A DNA stretch of 13,885 nt from Christensenella sp. UBA1750 (GCA_002315655.1 DCHO01000042.1:1-13885); one strand, 5' to 3'; counted from the stretch's first letter, positions 7,011-12,998 are shown. Numbers and translations are program-made. Notes: a model not told the origin generated them from the sequence alone.

Positions 7011-7313
7011 ATGCGGCACAAAAGAACAGGGGACACCTTAACATTCATTCTGGAAGGGGAGCTTGACCACAGCTTGGCGGATGAAATTCGAGGAGAACTG
7101 GATGCTTTGCTGACGGACAGAAGCATCAAGCGATTGATTCTCGATTTGGAGAAGTTATCCTTCATGGACAGCTCGGGCATCGGGGTGGTGCTGGGACGCT
7201 ACAACCTGCTTGCCAAGCGCAAGGGCACGGTTGCGGTGCGAAATCCATCGAACAGAGTGGATCGGATTTTCCGAATGTCGGGAATCTATCAGATCATTGA
7301 GAAAATGCAGTGA
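7011..7313 (+). CDS. spoIIAA: Anti-sigma-F factor antagonist SpoIIAA (STAS domain)
   Basis: A 100-residue STAS-domain protein. In sporulating Firmicutes, unphosphorylated SpoIIAA binds SpoIIAB in the forespore and releases sigma-F. The signature FMDSSGIGVVLGRY contains S54, which aligns with the phosphorylated Ser58 of B. subtilis SpoIIAA; EGELDH near the N-terminus and FRMSGIYQIIE near the C-terminus also match that protein. The start at 7011 follows AAGGAGGGG (6997-7005). A longer in-frame reading from a GTG at 6888 lies in the upstream terminator and is not used. It is about 17 residues shorter than the B. subtilis protein because the C-terminal tail is missing. spoIIAB follows 15 nt later. 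Confidence 0.92.
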   Translation: MRHKRTGDTLTFILEGELDHSLADEIRGELDALLTDRSIKRLILDLEKLSFMDSSGIGVVLGRYNLLAKRKGTVAVRNPSNRVDRIFRMSGIYQIIEKMQ

Positions 7314-7328
7314 ACGGAGGAGAGTCAA

Positions 7329-7754
7329 ATGGAGAAAAACACAATGCGGGTGGAGTTTTCCGCCCTGCCGGTCAATGAAGCGTTCGGGCGCATGGTCATC
7401 GGGGCGTATCTGCTGCCGCTGAACCCCACGATGGAAGTGCTGGAAGACGTGCGCACCGCGGTTTCCGAGGCCGTCACCAACGCCATTGTGCACGGTTATC
7501 GCGGGAAGGAAGGAAACGTGTCTCTTTCTGGGGACATTGACGGAAATGATTTGACCGTTATCGTGGAAGACCACGGACGCGGCATTGAAAATGTGGAGGA
7601 AGCTATGGTGCCGCTTTTTTCCACCGCGCCTGTCGAGGAAGAACGCAGCGGCATGGGCTTTACCGTGATGGAGACCTTTATGGACGCGCTGAATGTGGAA
7701 TCCAAGGTCGGAATCGGTACTAAAATCACCATGAGAAAGCGGATTAGCGGATAA
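7329..7754 (+). CDS. spoIIAB: Anti-sigma-F factor / serine kinase SpoIIAB
   Basis: A 141-residue GHKL-fold ATPase that binds and inhibits sigma-F and phosphorylates SpoIIAA. The N box is SEAVTNAIVHGY, with E47 as the likely catalytic base and N51 as the Mg ligand. The G1 box is VEDHGRGI with D81, and the G2 box is ERSGMGF (106-111). The segment VPLFSTAPVEEERSGMGF matches SpoIIAB (PLFTTKPELERSGMGF in B. subtilis) better than RsbW, which sets the identity. The start at 7329 follows GGAGGAG (7317-7323). The gene order spoIIAA-spoIIAB is canonical, but the expected third gene, sigF (spoIIAC), is absent: the next elements are a tRNA gene and proC. No terminator is visible after the stop codon. Confidence 0.93.
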   Translation: MEKNTMRVEFSALPVNEAFGRMVIGAYLLPLNPTMEVLEDVRTAVSEAVTNAIVHGYRGKEGNVSLSGDIDGNDLTVIVEDHGRGIENVEEAMVPLFSTAPVEEERSGMGFTVMETFMDALNVESKVGIGTKITMRKRISG

Positions 7755-7779
7755 AATGTCAAAAAACAAGAAATAAGTA

Positions 7780-7808
7780 TTGACAAAAGAACATCATGGA
7801 GGTATAAT
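7780..7808 (+). promoter_or_regulatory. Consensus sigma-A promoter of tRNA-Trp
   Basis: TTGACA (7780-7785) and TATAAT (7803-7808) are both perfect and are separated by exactly 17 bp. The tRNA begins 40 nt after the -10 box. This is the strongest promoter in the window and suits a stable-RNA gene. Confidence 0.93.
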
Positions 7809-7848
7809 AAAAAATGTGCCAAGGCCGAAGCAAGGTCAGGCGGCATAT

Positions 7849-7924
<76 letters not shown>

Positions 7925-7928
7925 GATT

Positions 7929-7962
7929 ATCCGAACATCATGCTTTGGTGTTCGGATTTTTT
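7929..7962 (+). terminator. Rho-independent terminator (possibly leaky) between tRNA-Trp and proC
   Basis: A 9-bp stem, ATCCGAACA (7929-7937) with TGTTCGGAT (7949-7957), can be extended by two weaker pairs and runs into six T (7957-7962). It lies 5 nt after the tRNA 3' end and 25 nt before the proC start codon. Confidence 0.85.
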
Positions 7963-7986
7963 CTATTGATAACGGAGGAAACTTTT

Positions 7987-8763
7987 ATGAATATCGGGTT
8001 TATCGGTGCCGGAAACATGGCCTCTGCCATGATGAAAGGAATAAAAGGCCATCCTGTCGGCTGCTTTGACATAGCCAGTGCCATGATGAAGAAGGCCGAG
8101 GAGCAGTATAACGCCAAGACCTTTGTATCTGCGGAGGATTTATGTGCCTGGGCAGATCTCGTTGTGCTGGCCGTAAAGCCCCAGGTTCTGCCGGATGCTG
8201 TGAATCCCTTGGCGGATGTTCTTGCCGGAAAGCCCGTGGTTTCCATCGCGCCGGGCTTCACCATCGAAAAGCTGTCTTCGCTCCTGCCGCAGTCCCGCAT
8301 TTGCCGCGTGATGCCCAACACGCCCGCTATGGTCGGGGAAGGGATGATTGCCATCGCAGAGGAAAGCACGGTTTCTACTAATGAAATGTGTATTATTGAG
8401 GATATTTTTTCTTCTGTCGGTCGTGTTGTAACGGTAAAAGAAAAACAAATCGACGCGGTAACAGCAATCAGTGGCAGCGGCCCTGCGTATGTGTTTATGA
8501 TGATCGAAGCGCTGACGGACGCGGGCGTTCGGGAAGGCCTGTCTTATCCTGTAGCCAAGGAGCTGGCCGCGCAAACCGTATTAGGCAGCGCAAAAATGGT
8601 ATTAGAATCTGAGATTCATCCGGCAGATCTTAAAAACCGCGTGTGTTCGCCCGCCGGAACTACCATTGATGCTGTTGCCGTTTTGGAACAGCGCGGGTTC
8701 CGCAGTGCACTGATGGACGCCGCGCACGTTTGCGCAGAAAAATCCAGGAGCATGGGTAAATAG
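7987..8763 (+). CDS. proC: Pyrroline-5-carboxylate reductase
   Basis: A 258-residue cytoplasmic enzyme that makes L-proline from pyrroline-5-carboxylate with NAD(P)H, the last step of proline synthesis. The Rossmann nucleotide-binding motif is FIGAGNMA (5-12). Other family blocks are VKPQ (63-66), MPNTPA (109-114), and the ProC signature from ISGSGPAYVF (161-170) through DAGVREGL; SPAGTTIDAV (221-230) is typical of the C-terminal dimer domain. The start at 7987 has GGAGG (7974-7978) before it. A longer in-frame opening crosses the tRNA gene and is discarded. I find no convincing promoter of its own between the upstream terminator and the start, so it may depend on read-through from the tRNA promoter. 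rnhA follows 1 nt after the stop. A stretch around residues 129-155 is markedly AT-rich. Confidence 0.94.
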   Translation: MNIGFIGAGNMASAMMKGIKGHPVGCFDIASAMMKKAEEQYNAKTFVSAEDLCAWADLVVLAVKPQVLPDAVNPLADVLAGKPVVSIAPGFTIEKLSSLLPQSRICRVMPNTPAMVGEGMIAIAEESTVSTNEMCIIEDIFSSVGRVVTVKEKQIDAVTAISGSGPAYVFMMIEALTDAGVREGLSYPVAKELAAQTVLGSAKMVLESEIHPADLKNRVCSPAGTTIDAVAVLEQRGFRSALMDAAHVCAEKSRSMGK

Positions 8764-8764
8764 G

Positions 8765-9205
8765 ATGAAAGAGATAGACATTTACACCGACGGCGCGTGC
8801 TCCGGCAATCCCGGTCCCGGGGGATGGGGTGTTGTGCTGCTGTATCAGGGCAACCGAAAAGAGCTTTCCGGCTACCAGCCCGAGACCACCAACAACCGCA
8901 TGGAGCTGTTTGCGGCGATCCAAGGACTGTCCGCGCTCAAGGAATCCTGCATCGTGAATCTCTATTCCGATTCCAGTTATCTTATCAACGCTTTTGAAAA
9001 AGGCTGGCTTGATAATTGGCAGCGCAACGGCTGGAAGACTTCGACAAAATCGCCCGTGGAAAATCAGGACTTGTGGAAGCTGCTGCTGATGCACACGCGA
9101 AGACACGAGGTTCGCTTCTGCAAAGTCAAAGGACACAGTACAAACGACCTCAACAACCGATGCGACGAATTGGCGACCGGTGCGATCAAAGCCGGGCAAC
9201 CGTAA
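8765..9205 (+). CDS. rnhA: Ribonuclease HI
   Basis: A 146-residue type 1 RNase H that cleaves RNA in RNA-DNA hybrids (R-loops, primers). The catalytic carboxylates are all present: D9 (YTDGACSGNPGPGG), E47 (NNRMELFA), D69 (YSDSSY) and D134 (NRCDELA), together with H124 (VKGHS) of the flexible loop. The basic protrusion helix (GWLDNWQRNGWKTS, about 80-93) is present, as in E. coli RNase HI. The start is 1 nt after the proC stop, so translation is probably coupled. The nearest good ribosome binding site, AGGAG at 8746-8750, lies 14 nt upstream, which is rather far, and no alternative start is available. Confidence 0.95.
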   Translation: MKEIDIYTDGACSGNPGPGGWGVVLLYQGNRKELSGYQPETTNNRMELFAAIQGLSALKESCIVNLYSDSSYLINAFEKGWLDNWQRNGWKTSTKSPVENQDLWKLLLMHTRRHEVRFCKVKGHSTNDLNNRCDELATGAIKAGQP

Positions 9206-9236
9206 CCGATTCGGGGGAGTTATCCCTTCCATTTAC

Positions 9237-9270
9237 ATCTCTTCGCAAAAGACAACTTTTGCGAAGAGAT
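9237..9270. repeat. Perfect 34-bp inverted repeat upstream of the tyrosine recombinase gene
   Basis: ATCTCTTCGCAAAAG (9237-9251) and its exact reverse complement CTTTTGCGAAGAGAT (9256-9270) flank the 4-nt centre ACAA. It ends 30 nt before the recombinase start codon. No T tract follows on either strand, so it is not an ordinary intrinsic terminator. It could be an mRNA hairpin protecting the 3' end of the proC-rnhA transcript, a protein-binding operator, or a recombinase core site. The sequence does not decide between these. Confidence 0.85.
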
Positions 9271-9300
9271 GGTGCCCGAAAACGACAGAAAGGAGTGCTT

Positions 9301-10386
9301 ATGGCTGATATTTCCTATCACACCGCCCGAGACCTGAAAAATACACAGGAACTCCGGGCGATGCTGCCCGACCTGCCGGAGTTCTGCACAGAATTCTTCC
9401 GCGGCATCACGCCCGAGACCACACCGCTCACGCGGCTGGGTTACGCCCATGACTTGCTGATCTTCTTTGATTATCTGTGCGGCTATAAGTCCTCCTGTAA
9501 AGACAAAATTCCCAGCGCACTCACCACCGATGATCTGGCCACAGTGACGGTCACCGACATTGAAACCTACATGGATTACCTGACTGCTTATGAGCGCAAC
9601 GAAAAGCTCATGCAGGACAACGAAGCCGCCAAGGAACGGAAAATATCTTCCCTGCGCACGCTGTTTCGCTACCTGTTCAAAAAGGGTCATATCCCCTCAA
9701 ATGTAGCCGCGTTGGTTGATCTACCTAAACAGCATGAACGCGAAATTATTTATTTAGAAGTTGATGAGGTAGCAAAACTATTAGATGCTATTGATGATGG
9801 TTCGGATTTGTTGACAGAAAAACAAAAAGAATATCATAAGATTACTCGTCTAAGAGATTTGTCATTAATAACTTTGTTATTAGGAACAGGGATTCGTGTT
9901 AGTGAATGTGTCGGTTTAAATCTGAATGATATTGATTTTAATACGAATGGTTTTGTTGTTACACGAAAAGGCGGTCAACGAGTAGTTCTATATTTTTCCG
10001 ACGAAGTTGCCGACGTACTGCGGGAATACATGGATTGGCGAAAAACCGTACAGGATGTTGTTCCGGGCAATGAACAGGCTTTGTTTCTTTCCACCCAAAA
10101 AAAGCGCATGAACGTGCGCACGGTGCAAAATTTGGTCAAAAAATATGCCGCCATTGTTACGCCGCTCAAACACATCACGCCCCACAAATTGCGCTCCACC
10201 TTCGGCACGAACCTTTATGCCGAAACCGGAGACATTTATCTGGTCGCGGACGTGCTTGGACACTCGGATGTGAACACGACAAGACGTCATTACGCCGCGC
10301 AGAGCGACGAAAACCGCCGCAAAGCCGCCCACAGCCTCAAATTACGCGATGACAAGCCTAACGATAAAGAGAGCGAAGACGATTAA
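9301..10386 (+). CDS. Xer-like tyrosine recombinase / integrase
   Basis: A 361-residue site-specific recombinase of the tyrosine family. The N-terminal SAM-like core-binding domain covers about residues 25-135 and the catalytic domain about 150-340. All catalytic residues are visible: R199 (GTGIRVSE), K223 (TRKGGQ), H295 and R298 (TPHKLRS), H321 (LGHSDVNTT) and nucleophile Y331 (RRHYA). The start at 9301 follows AAGGAG (9290-9295); a longer in-frame opening reaches back into rnhA and is rejected. It is longer than typical XerC/XerD (about 300 residues) owing to an N-terminal extension, an insertion near 100-112 and a charged tail. No mobile-element neighbours are seen, and the setting between rnhA and lexA looks chromosomal. 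Codons for residues about 134-232 are strikingly AT-rich compared with both sides. A role at dif is possible but unproven. Confidence 0.88.
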   Translation: MADISYHTARDLKNTQELRAMLPDLPEFCTEFFRGITPETTPLTRLGYAHDLLIFFDYLCGYKSSCKDKIPSALTTDDLATVTVTDIETYMDYLTAYERNEKLMQDNEAAKERKISSLRTLFRYLFKKGHIPSNVAALVDLPKQHEREIIYLEVDEVAKLLDAIDDGSDLLTEKQKEYHKITRLRDLSLITLLLGTGIRVSECVGLNLNDIDFNTNGFVVTRKGGQRVVLYFSDEVADVLREYMDWRKTVQDVVPGNEQALFLSTQKKRMNVRTVQNLVKKYAAIVTPLKHITPHKLRSTFGTNLYAETGDIYLVADVLGHSDVNTTRRHYAAQSDENRRKAAHSLKLRDDKPNDKESEDD

Positions 10387-10598
10387 GTCCCACTCTCTTT
10401 GCTTTCCTGTATTTTCAGCCAGTTTTCATATTCGTCGCCGGATAAGTCTATGGCATCGATTTTCAGCTCATTGTATTCCTTGCCGTGGGATTCCAGACAC
10501 CGCCCGCAGTTGTCGCAGATTTTGTTCGGGTCGAGATCGCATTTGAGACATTCGCCACAGTTGATACACTCCCGATCATACAGGACGCACTCTTTCAT
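10383..10598 (-). CDS. Small cysteine-rich protein, function unknown, divergent from lexA
   Basis: A 71-residue protein that I cannot assign to a named family. Eight cysteines (C4, C11, C14, C17, C20, C28, C31, C34) lie in the first half as a series of CxxC units (CINCGECLKC, then CDNCGRC), resembling iron-sulphur or zinc ligands. The second half is acidic and cysteine-free (KIDAIDLSGDEYENW). The start codon (10596-10598) has AAAAGGAG (10609-10616) 10 nt upstream. A longer in-frame reading crosses lexA on the opposite strand and is discarded. Its 5' region shares the LexA box at 10619-10632 with lexA, so damage-inducible expression is a reasonable inference. It converges on and overlaps the end of the recombinase gene by 4 nt (10383-10386). 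No signal peptide or membrane segment. Confidence 0.82.
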   Translation of the reverse strand: MKECVLYDRECINCGECLKCDLDPNKICDNCGRCLESHGKEYNELKIDAIDLSGDEYENWLKIQESKESGT

Positions 10599-10618
10599 AA
10601 AATTTACGCTCCTTTTAC

Positions 10619-10632
10619 AGAACATCTGTTCC
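10619..10632. promoter_or_regulatory. LexA box (SOS operator) between lexA and the Cys-rich gene
   Basis: AGAACATCTGTTCC contains GAAC-N4-GTTC (10620-10631), the Gram-positive LexA/DinR operator core (B. subtilis consensus CGAACRNRYGTTYC). It overlaps the -35 region of the lexA promoter and lies 3 nt upstream of the ribosome binding site of the divergent Cys-rich gene, where it would also block that gene's transcription start. Autoregulation of lexA through such a box is established for the family. Confidence 0.88.
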
Positions 10633-10657
10633 GTATTACATTCTTTTATGCTATAAT
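10629..10657 (+). promoter_or_regulatory. Sigma-A promoter of lexA with extended -10
   Basis: TGC-TATAAT (10649-10657) is a perfect extended -10 box. The -35 position at 17-bp spacing is TTCCGT (10629-10634), weak and partly inside the LexA box. LexA binding would therefore occlude RNA polymerase. Confidence 0.85.
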
Positions 10658-10697
10658 GGTAACAGAAAAAATGGTTGAAAACAAGGGGGATTGTGTT

Positions 10698-11321
10698 ATG
10701 CCGCCTAAAAAAGATATGCCGAGAAACGACACACAGGAGAAAATTCTGAATTACATTAAGGCCGAAGTTGAACGCCGCGGGTTCCCGCCGTCTGTACGGG
10801 AAATCTGCGAGGCAATGGACATCAAATCCACCTCCACTGTCCACGGACATCTGCGCCGGTTGGAGAATCGCGGGCTGCTGGTGCGTGATCCTACAAAGCC
10901 CCGTGCACTGGAAGTGGTCGGCATGAACCATTCCGGCGTGCGCATCCCGGTTGTCGGCAAAGTGACCGCCGGCTATCCCATCACTGCCGTGGAAAACATC
11001 GAGGATTATCTCACCGTATCGCCCGAGTATTTCACCAATGACGATGAAAACTGCTTCGCGCTGCGGGTTTCCGGCAACAGTATGATCAATGCGGGCATTT
11101 TCAACGGGGACATTGTTGTGGTGCACAAGCAGGAATCCGTAGATAACGGCACGATTGTGGTCGCATTAGTGGATGGCGAGGAAGCCACCGTCAAACGCTT
11201 CTACCGCGAGGATGCCGAAGGTCGTGTGCGCCTGCAGCCCGAAAATGACGAGTTCCCGCCCATGTATTTTGATGATGTGATGATCTTAGGCCGCGTCGTG
11301 GGTTCCATCAGAAGATTCTGA
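10698..11321 (+). CDS. lexA: LexA repressor
   Basis: A 207-residue SOS repressor that self-cleaves when RecA is activated by single-stranded DNA. The N-terminal winged helix (about residues 10-72) shows the LexA block GFPPSVREICEAM and STSTVHGHLRRLENRG. The cleavage site is A91-G92 in GKVTAGYPI. The serine of the Ser-Lys dyad is S128 (SGNSM) and the lysine is K166 (ATVKRF). The length equals B. subtilis LexA to within a few residues. I chose the ATG at 10698 because AGGGGG (10684-10689) precedes it and MPPKK leads directly into the helix-turn-helix domain; upstream in-frame ATGs overlap the promoter or lack a ribosome binding site. A LexA box overlaps its promoter. It ends against a convergent operon with a hairpin between them. 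Confidence 0.96.
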   Translation: MPPKKDMPRNDTQEKILNYIKAEVERRGFPPSVREICEAMDIKSTSTVHGHLRRLENRGLLVRDPTKPRALEVVGMNHSGVRIPVVGKVTAGYPITAVENIEDYLTVSPEYFTNDDENCFALRVSGNSMINAGIFNGDIVVVHKQESVDNGTIVVALVDGEEATVKRFYREDAEGRVRLQPENDEFPPMYFDDVMILGRVVGSIRRF

Positions 11322-11342
11322 TTCATCTGCTTGATATGTTAT

Positions 11343-11375
11343 AAGCCGTATCGCAAGTTGTTTGCGGTACGGCTT
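11343..11375. terminator. Hairpin between convergent lexA and SGNH-hydrolase genes
   Basis: AAGCCGTATCGCAA (11343-11356) pairs with TTGCGGTACGGCTT (11362-11375), a 14-bp stem with one G-U pair and a 5-nt loop. The T run after it (GTTTGTT) is interrupted. It probably serves as a terminator for lexA and perhaps for the opposing operon, whose stop codon is at 11381-11383. Confidence 0.65.
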
Positions 11376-11380
11376 GTTTG

Positions 11381-12097
11381 TTAGTACATGGAGAGTGCCT
11401 GACGCACGGCGCATTTGGCAATCACGGATTGCTCCACTGTAATTCCTTCGGGAATATAGGTGATGTTGTCCAGCGAATTGCCCGTCAGAGCGGTATAGAA
11501 CAGAAGACCGCCGATGTATTCCCCGTAAGGATTGGCGTGGGAAGGGCCATCAGGGTTGCGGGTCGTCTCCCCGATTGCATCTCCGCACATGAGCTGCACA
11601 AGGCGGAAGGCCTCACCTACAGGCAGAATCTTGAAGCCGTATTTCTTCGCAAGGCGCGTGTAATTGTCCTTGAGCAGGGCGAACATCTGCTCCTGTGTGA
11701 TTCTGAACTCGCTGTTCAGCCGCTCGTTGTCTGCGCGGTACGCCCAGGTTTCATGCACGCGAATCTCCGCCTGCGGGGCATATTTGCGGATGAAGTCGAT
11801 AAGATTGTCCGCGTAAGGGTAGAAAGTGCCGTTGAGCCACGAAAAATGGCTGGCCTGCTGGATGGTCACAACGTCCCATTGGTCGGATTGCAGCAGTACT
11901 TTCAAGGATTTTTCGCCGCCGAACACATCCCCGTAGGTCGCGGCATCGCCGTTTGCATTGTTCCAATGGGTTTCCAGCGAGCAGCCGCCAAGGTTTGCCC
12001 GGCCGAGCTTGTATTCCACGCCGCCATTTTCAAAGATTTCGGATAAGTATTTGCAGGAATTGACCGCAAAGCTGTTGCCAATGGTAAAGAGTTTCAT
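11381..12097 (-). CDS. SGNH-type hydrolase (DUF4886-like), probable carbohydrate esterase
   Basis: A 238-residue protein with the block pattern of the SGNH hydrolase superfamily. The N-terminal FTIGNSF carries the candidate nucleophile S9, GGCS (37-40) may supply the oxyanion glycine, the strand WDVVTIQQ follows, and the catalytic Asp/His pair near the C-terminus is D183xxxH187 (PDGPSHAN). This arrangement resembles DUF4886 proteins; the family name is from memory and tentative. There is no signal peptide or membrane segment, so the enzyme should be cytoplasmic. Its start codon is one base after the stop of the GH43-like gene (TAG-C-ATG), so translation is coupled. That pairing suggests deacylation of an imported oligosaccharide that the glycosidase then cleaves. 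The substrate cannot be read from the sequence. Confidence 0.78.
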   Translation of the reverse strand: MKLFTIGNSFAVNSCKYLSEIFENGGVEYKLGRANLGGCSLETHWNNANGDAATYGDVFGGEKSLKVLLQSDQWDVVTIQQASHFSWLNGTFYPYADNLIDFIRKYAPQAEIRVHETWAYRADNERLNSEFRITQEQMFALLKDNYTRLAKKYGFKILPVGEAFRLVQLMCGDAIGETTRNPDGPSHANPYGEYIGGLLFYTALTGNSLDNITYIPEGITVEQSVIAKCAVRQALSMY

Positions 12098-12098
12098 G

Positions 12099-12983
12099 CT
12101 ATTTTTCCGCCTTTTTCTTTATTTTCAGTGTGTCACCGCACTCTTTCACGGGATAAATGACGCCGTGTTCGTTGCCCCAGTTTTCCGGGGCGTGAATGGT
12201 GAGATTCAGCTGACCGTCAAAGTCCGTAAACAGGCTGCCGTGCCCGCCGTTGTCACCGAATATCCATTCCTCCAAGTGCTTCCAAGGCCCTTTGATTCCG
12301 TTTTCCGAGACCGCGCCCGCGACAACATAATTGTTGCCGACCATGGGCGACCAAAGCAGCAGGAGTTTTCCGTTAGACAGCTTATGGAAAAAGGGGCCAT
12401 CGGTGCCGAAACGGTCATACGGGTAGCCGTCTATGTGGTTGCGTTTTGCCCAAACAGGGCTTGCGCCGCCGAAGAGCACCAGCGGTTCCCCGATGATGCC
12501 TGTGAAATCGTCTTTCAAACGCGCTGCGCAGATTTCGCCCTCATAATAGCCCTTACTTTTTAGCAGATTGTCCGGCCAGTCGTGGGAATAGACAATGTAC
12601 GGCACCCCGTTTTCCACATAAAGTGTGCCGTCAATGCAGCTCTGGGAAAGCGGCGTGGAGGGCGCGTTGATGACAGGCGTGTATCTGCCCTGCACGGTAT
12701 CGGAAACGGCAATCTGCGTGCCGCGAAGCCCGTTTTTGCCAAGCAAGGAAACGAATAAGTAGAATTTTCCCTGATAAAAGTGAATTTCAGGTGCCCAGAT
12801 GTCGCATTTTGCCCACGAATCCGGTGCAATGGAGAAGATTTCCACAGGGTTTTCCCAGCTTTCGCAATCGTTACCGGAATAGACCTCTACCCCACTCTTT
12901 TGCAGCTCCGTGCCAGTTAAATAATACTTGCCGTCATGTGTGAACACAAACGGATCGCGCATCCGAAAATCCTTGAATTTCAT
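12099..12983 (-). CDS. Glycoside hydrolase family 43-like protein (five-bladed beta-propeller)
   Basis: A 294-residue single-domain protein with GH43 hallmarks: MRDPFVF at the N-terminus with general-base D10, WAPEIHFYQGKFYLF (63-77), SCIDGTLYVENG with the pKa-modulating D118, and NGGHGSLF with H248 at the propeller axis. In place of the usual general-acid glutamate in a (T)EGP motif it has TDGPFF with D195. Family members cleave arabinosyl or xylosyl residues from plant polysaccharides. No secretion signal is visible, so it would act on imported oligosaccharides. The start codon (12981-12983) is 7 nt from GGAGGA (12991-12996) and 15 nt downstream of the stop of the PLP-enzyme gene; the SGNH gene follows one base after its stop. 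Specificity is not resolvable; an inactive or phosphorylase-like variant is possible. Confidence 0.85.
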   Translation of the reverse strand: MKFKDFRMRDPFVFTHDGKYYLTGTELQKSGVEVYSGNDCESWENPVEIFSIAPDSWAKCDIWAPEIHFYQGKFYLFVSLLGKNGLRGTQIAVSDTVQGRYTPVINAPSTPLSQSCIDGTLYVENGVPYIVYSHDWPDNLLKSKGYYEGEICAARLKDDFTGIIGEPLVLFGGASPVWAKRNHIDGYPYDRFGTDGPFFHKLSNGKLLLLWSPMVGNNYVVAGAVSENGIKGPWKHLEEWIFGDNGGHGSLFTDFDGQLNLTIHAPENWGNEHGVIYPVKECGDTLKIKKKAEK

Positions 12984-12998
12984 GGTGAAATCCTCCGA

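Noticed and set aside
9237..9270. Inverted repeat as a rho-independent terminator for proC-rnhA
   Set aside because: The sequence after the stem is GGTGCCCG with no T run, and on the other strand TGTAAATGG; kept as an unexplained palindrome instead.
9016..9300. Long in-frame extension of the recombinase into rnhA
   Set aside because: It overlaps a complete, well-supported RNase HI gene in another frame; the ATG at 9301 follows AAGGAG at good spacing.
9301..10386. Tyrosine recombinase as the integrase of a mobile element using tRNA-Trp as attachment site
   Set aside because: No direct repeat of the tRNA 3' end is visible downstream, proC and rnhA lie between, and no excisionase, replication or phage genes are present.
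10602..11126. N-terminal part of a 247-codon minus-strand frame ending in the Cys-rich protein
   Set aside because: The upstream part is antisense to lexA and crosses the promoter and operator; only the final 71 codons have a ribosome binding site and a protein-like composition.
11378..12563. Plus-strand frames of about 200 codons opposite the SGNH and GH43-like genes
   Set aside because: The minus-strand genes have clear family motifs and coupled starts; the plus-strand frames have neither.
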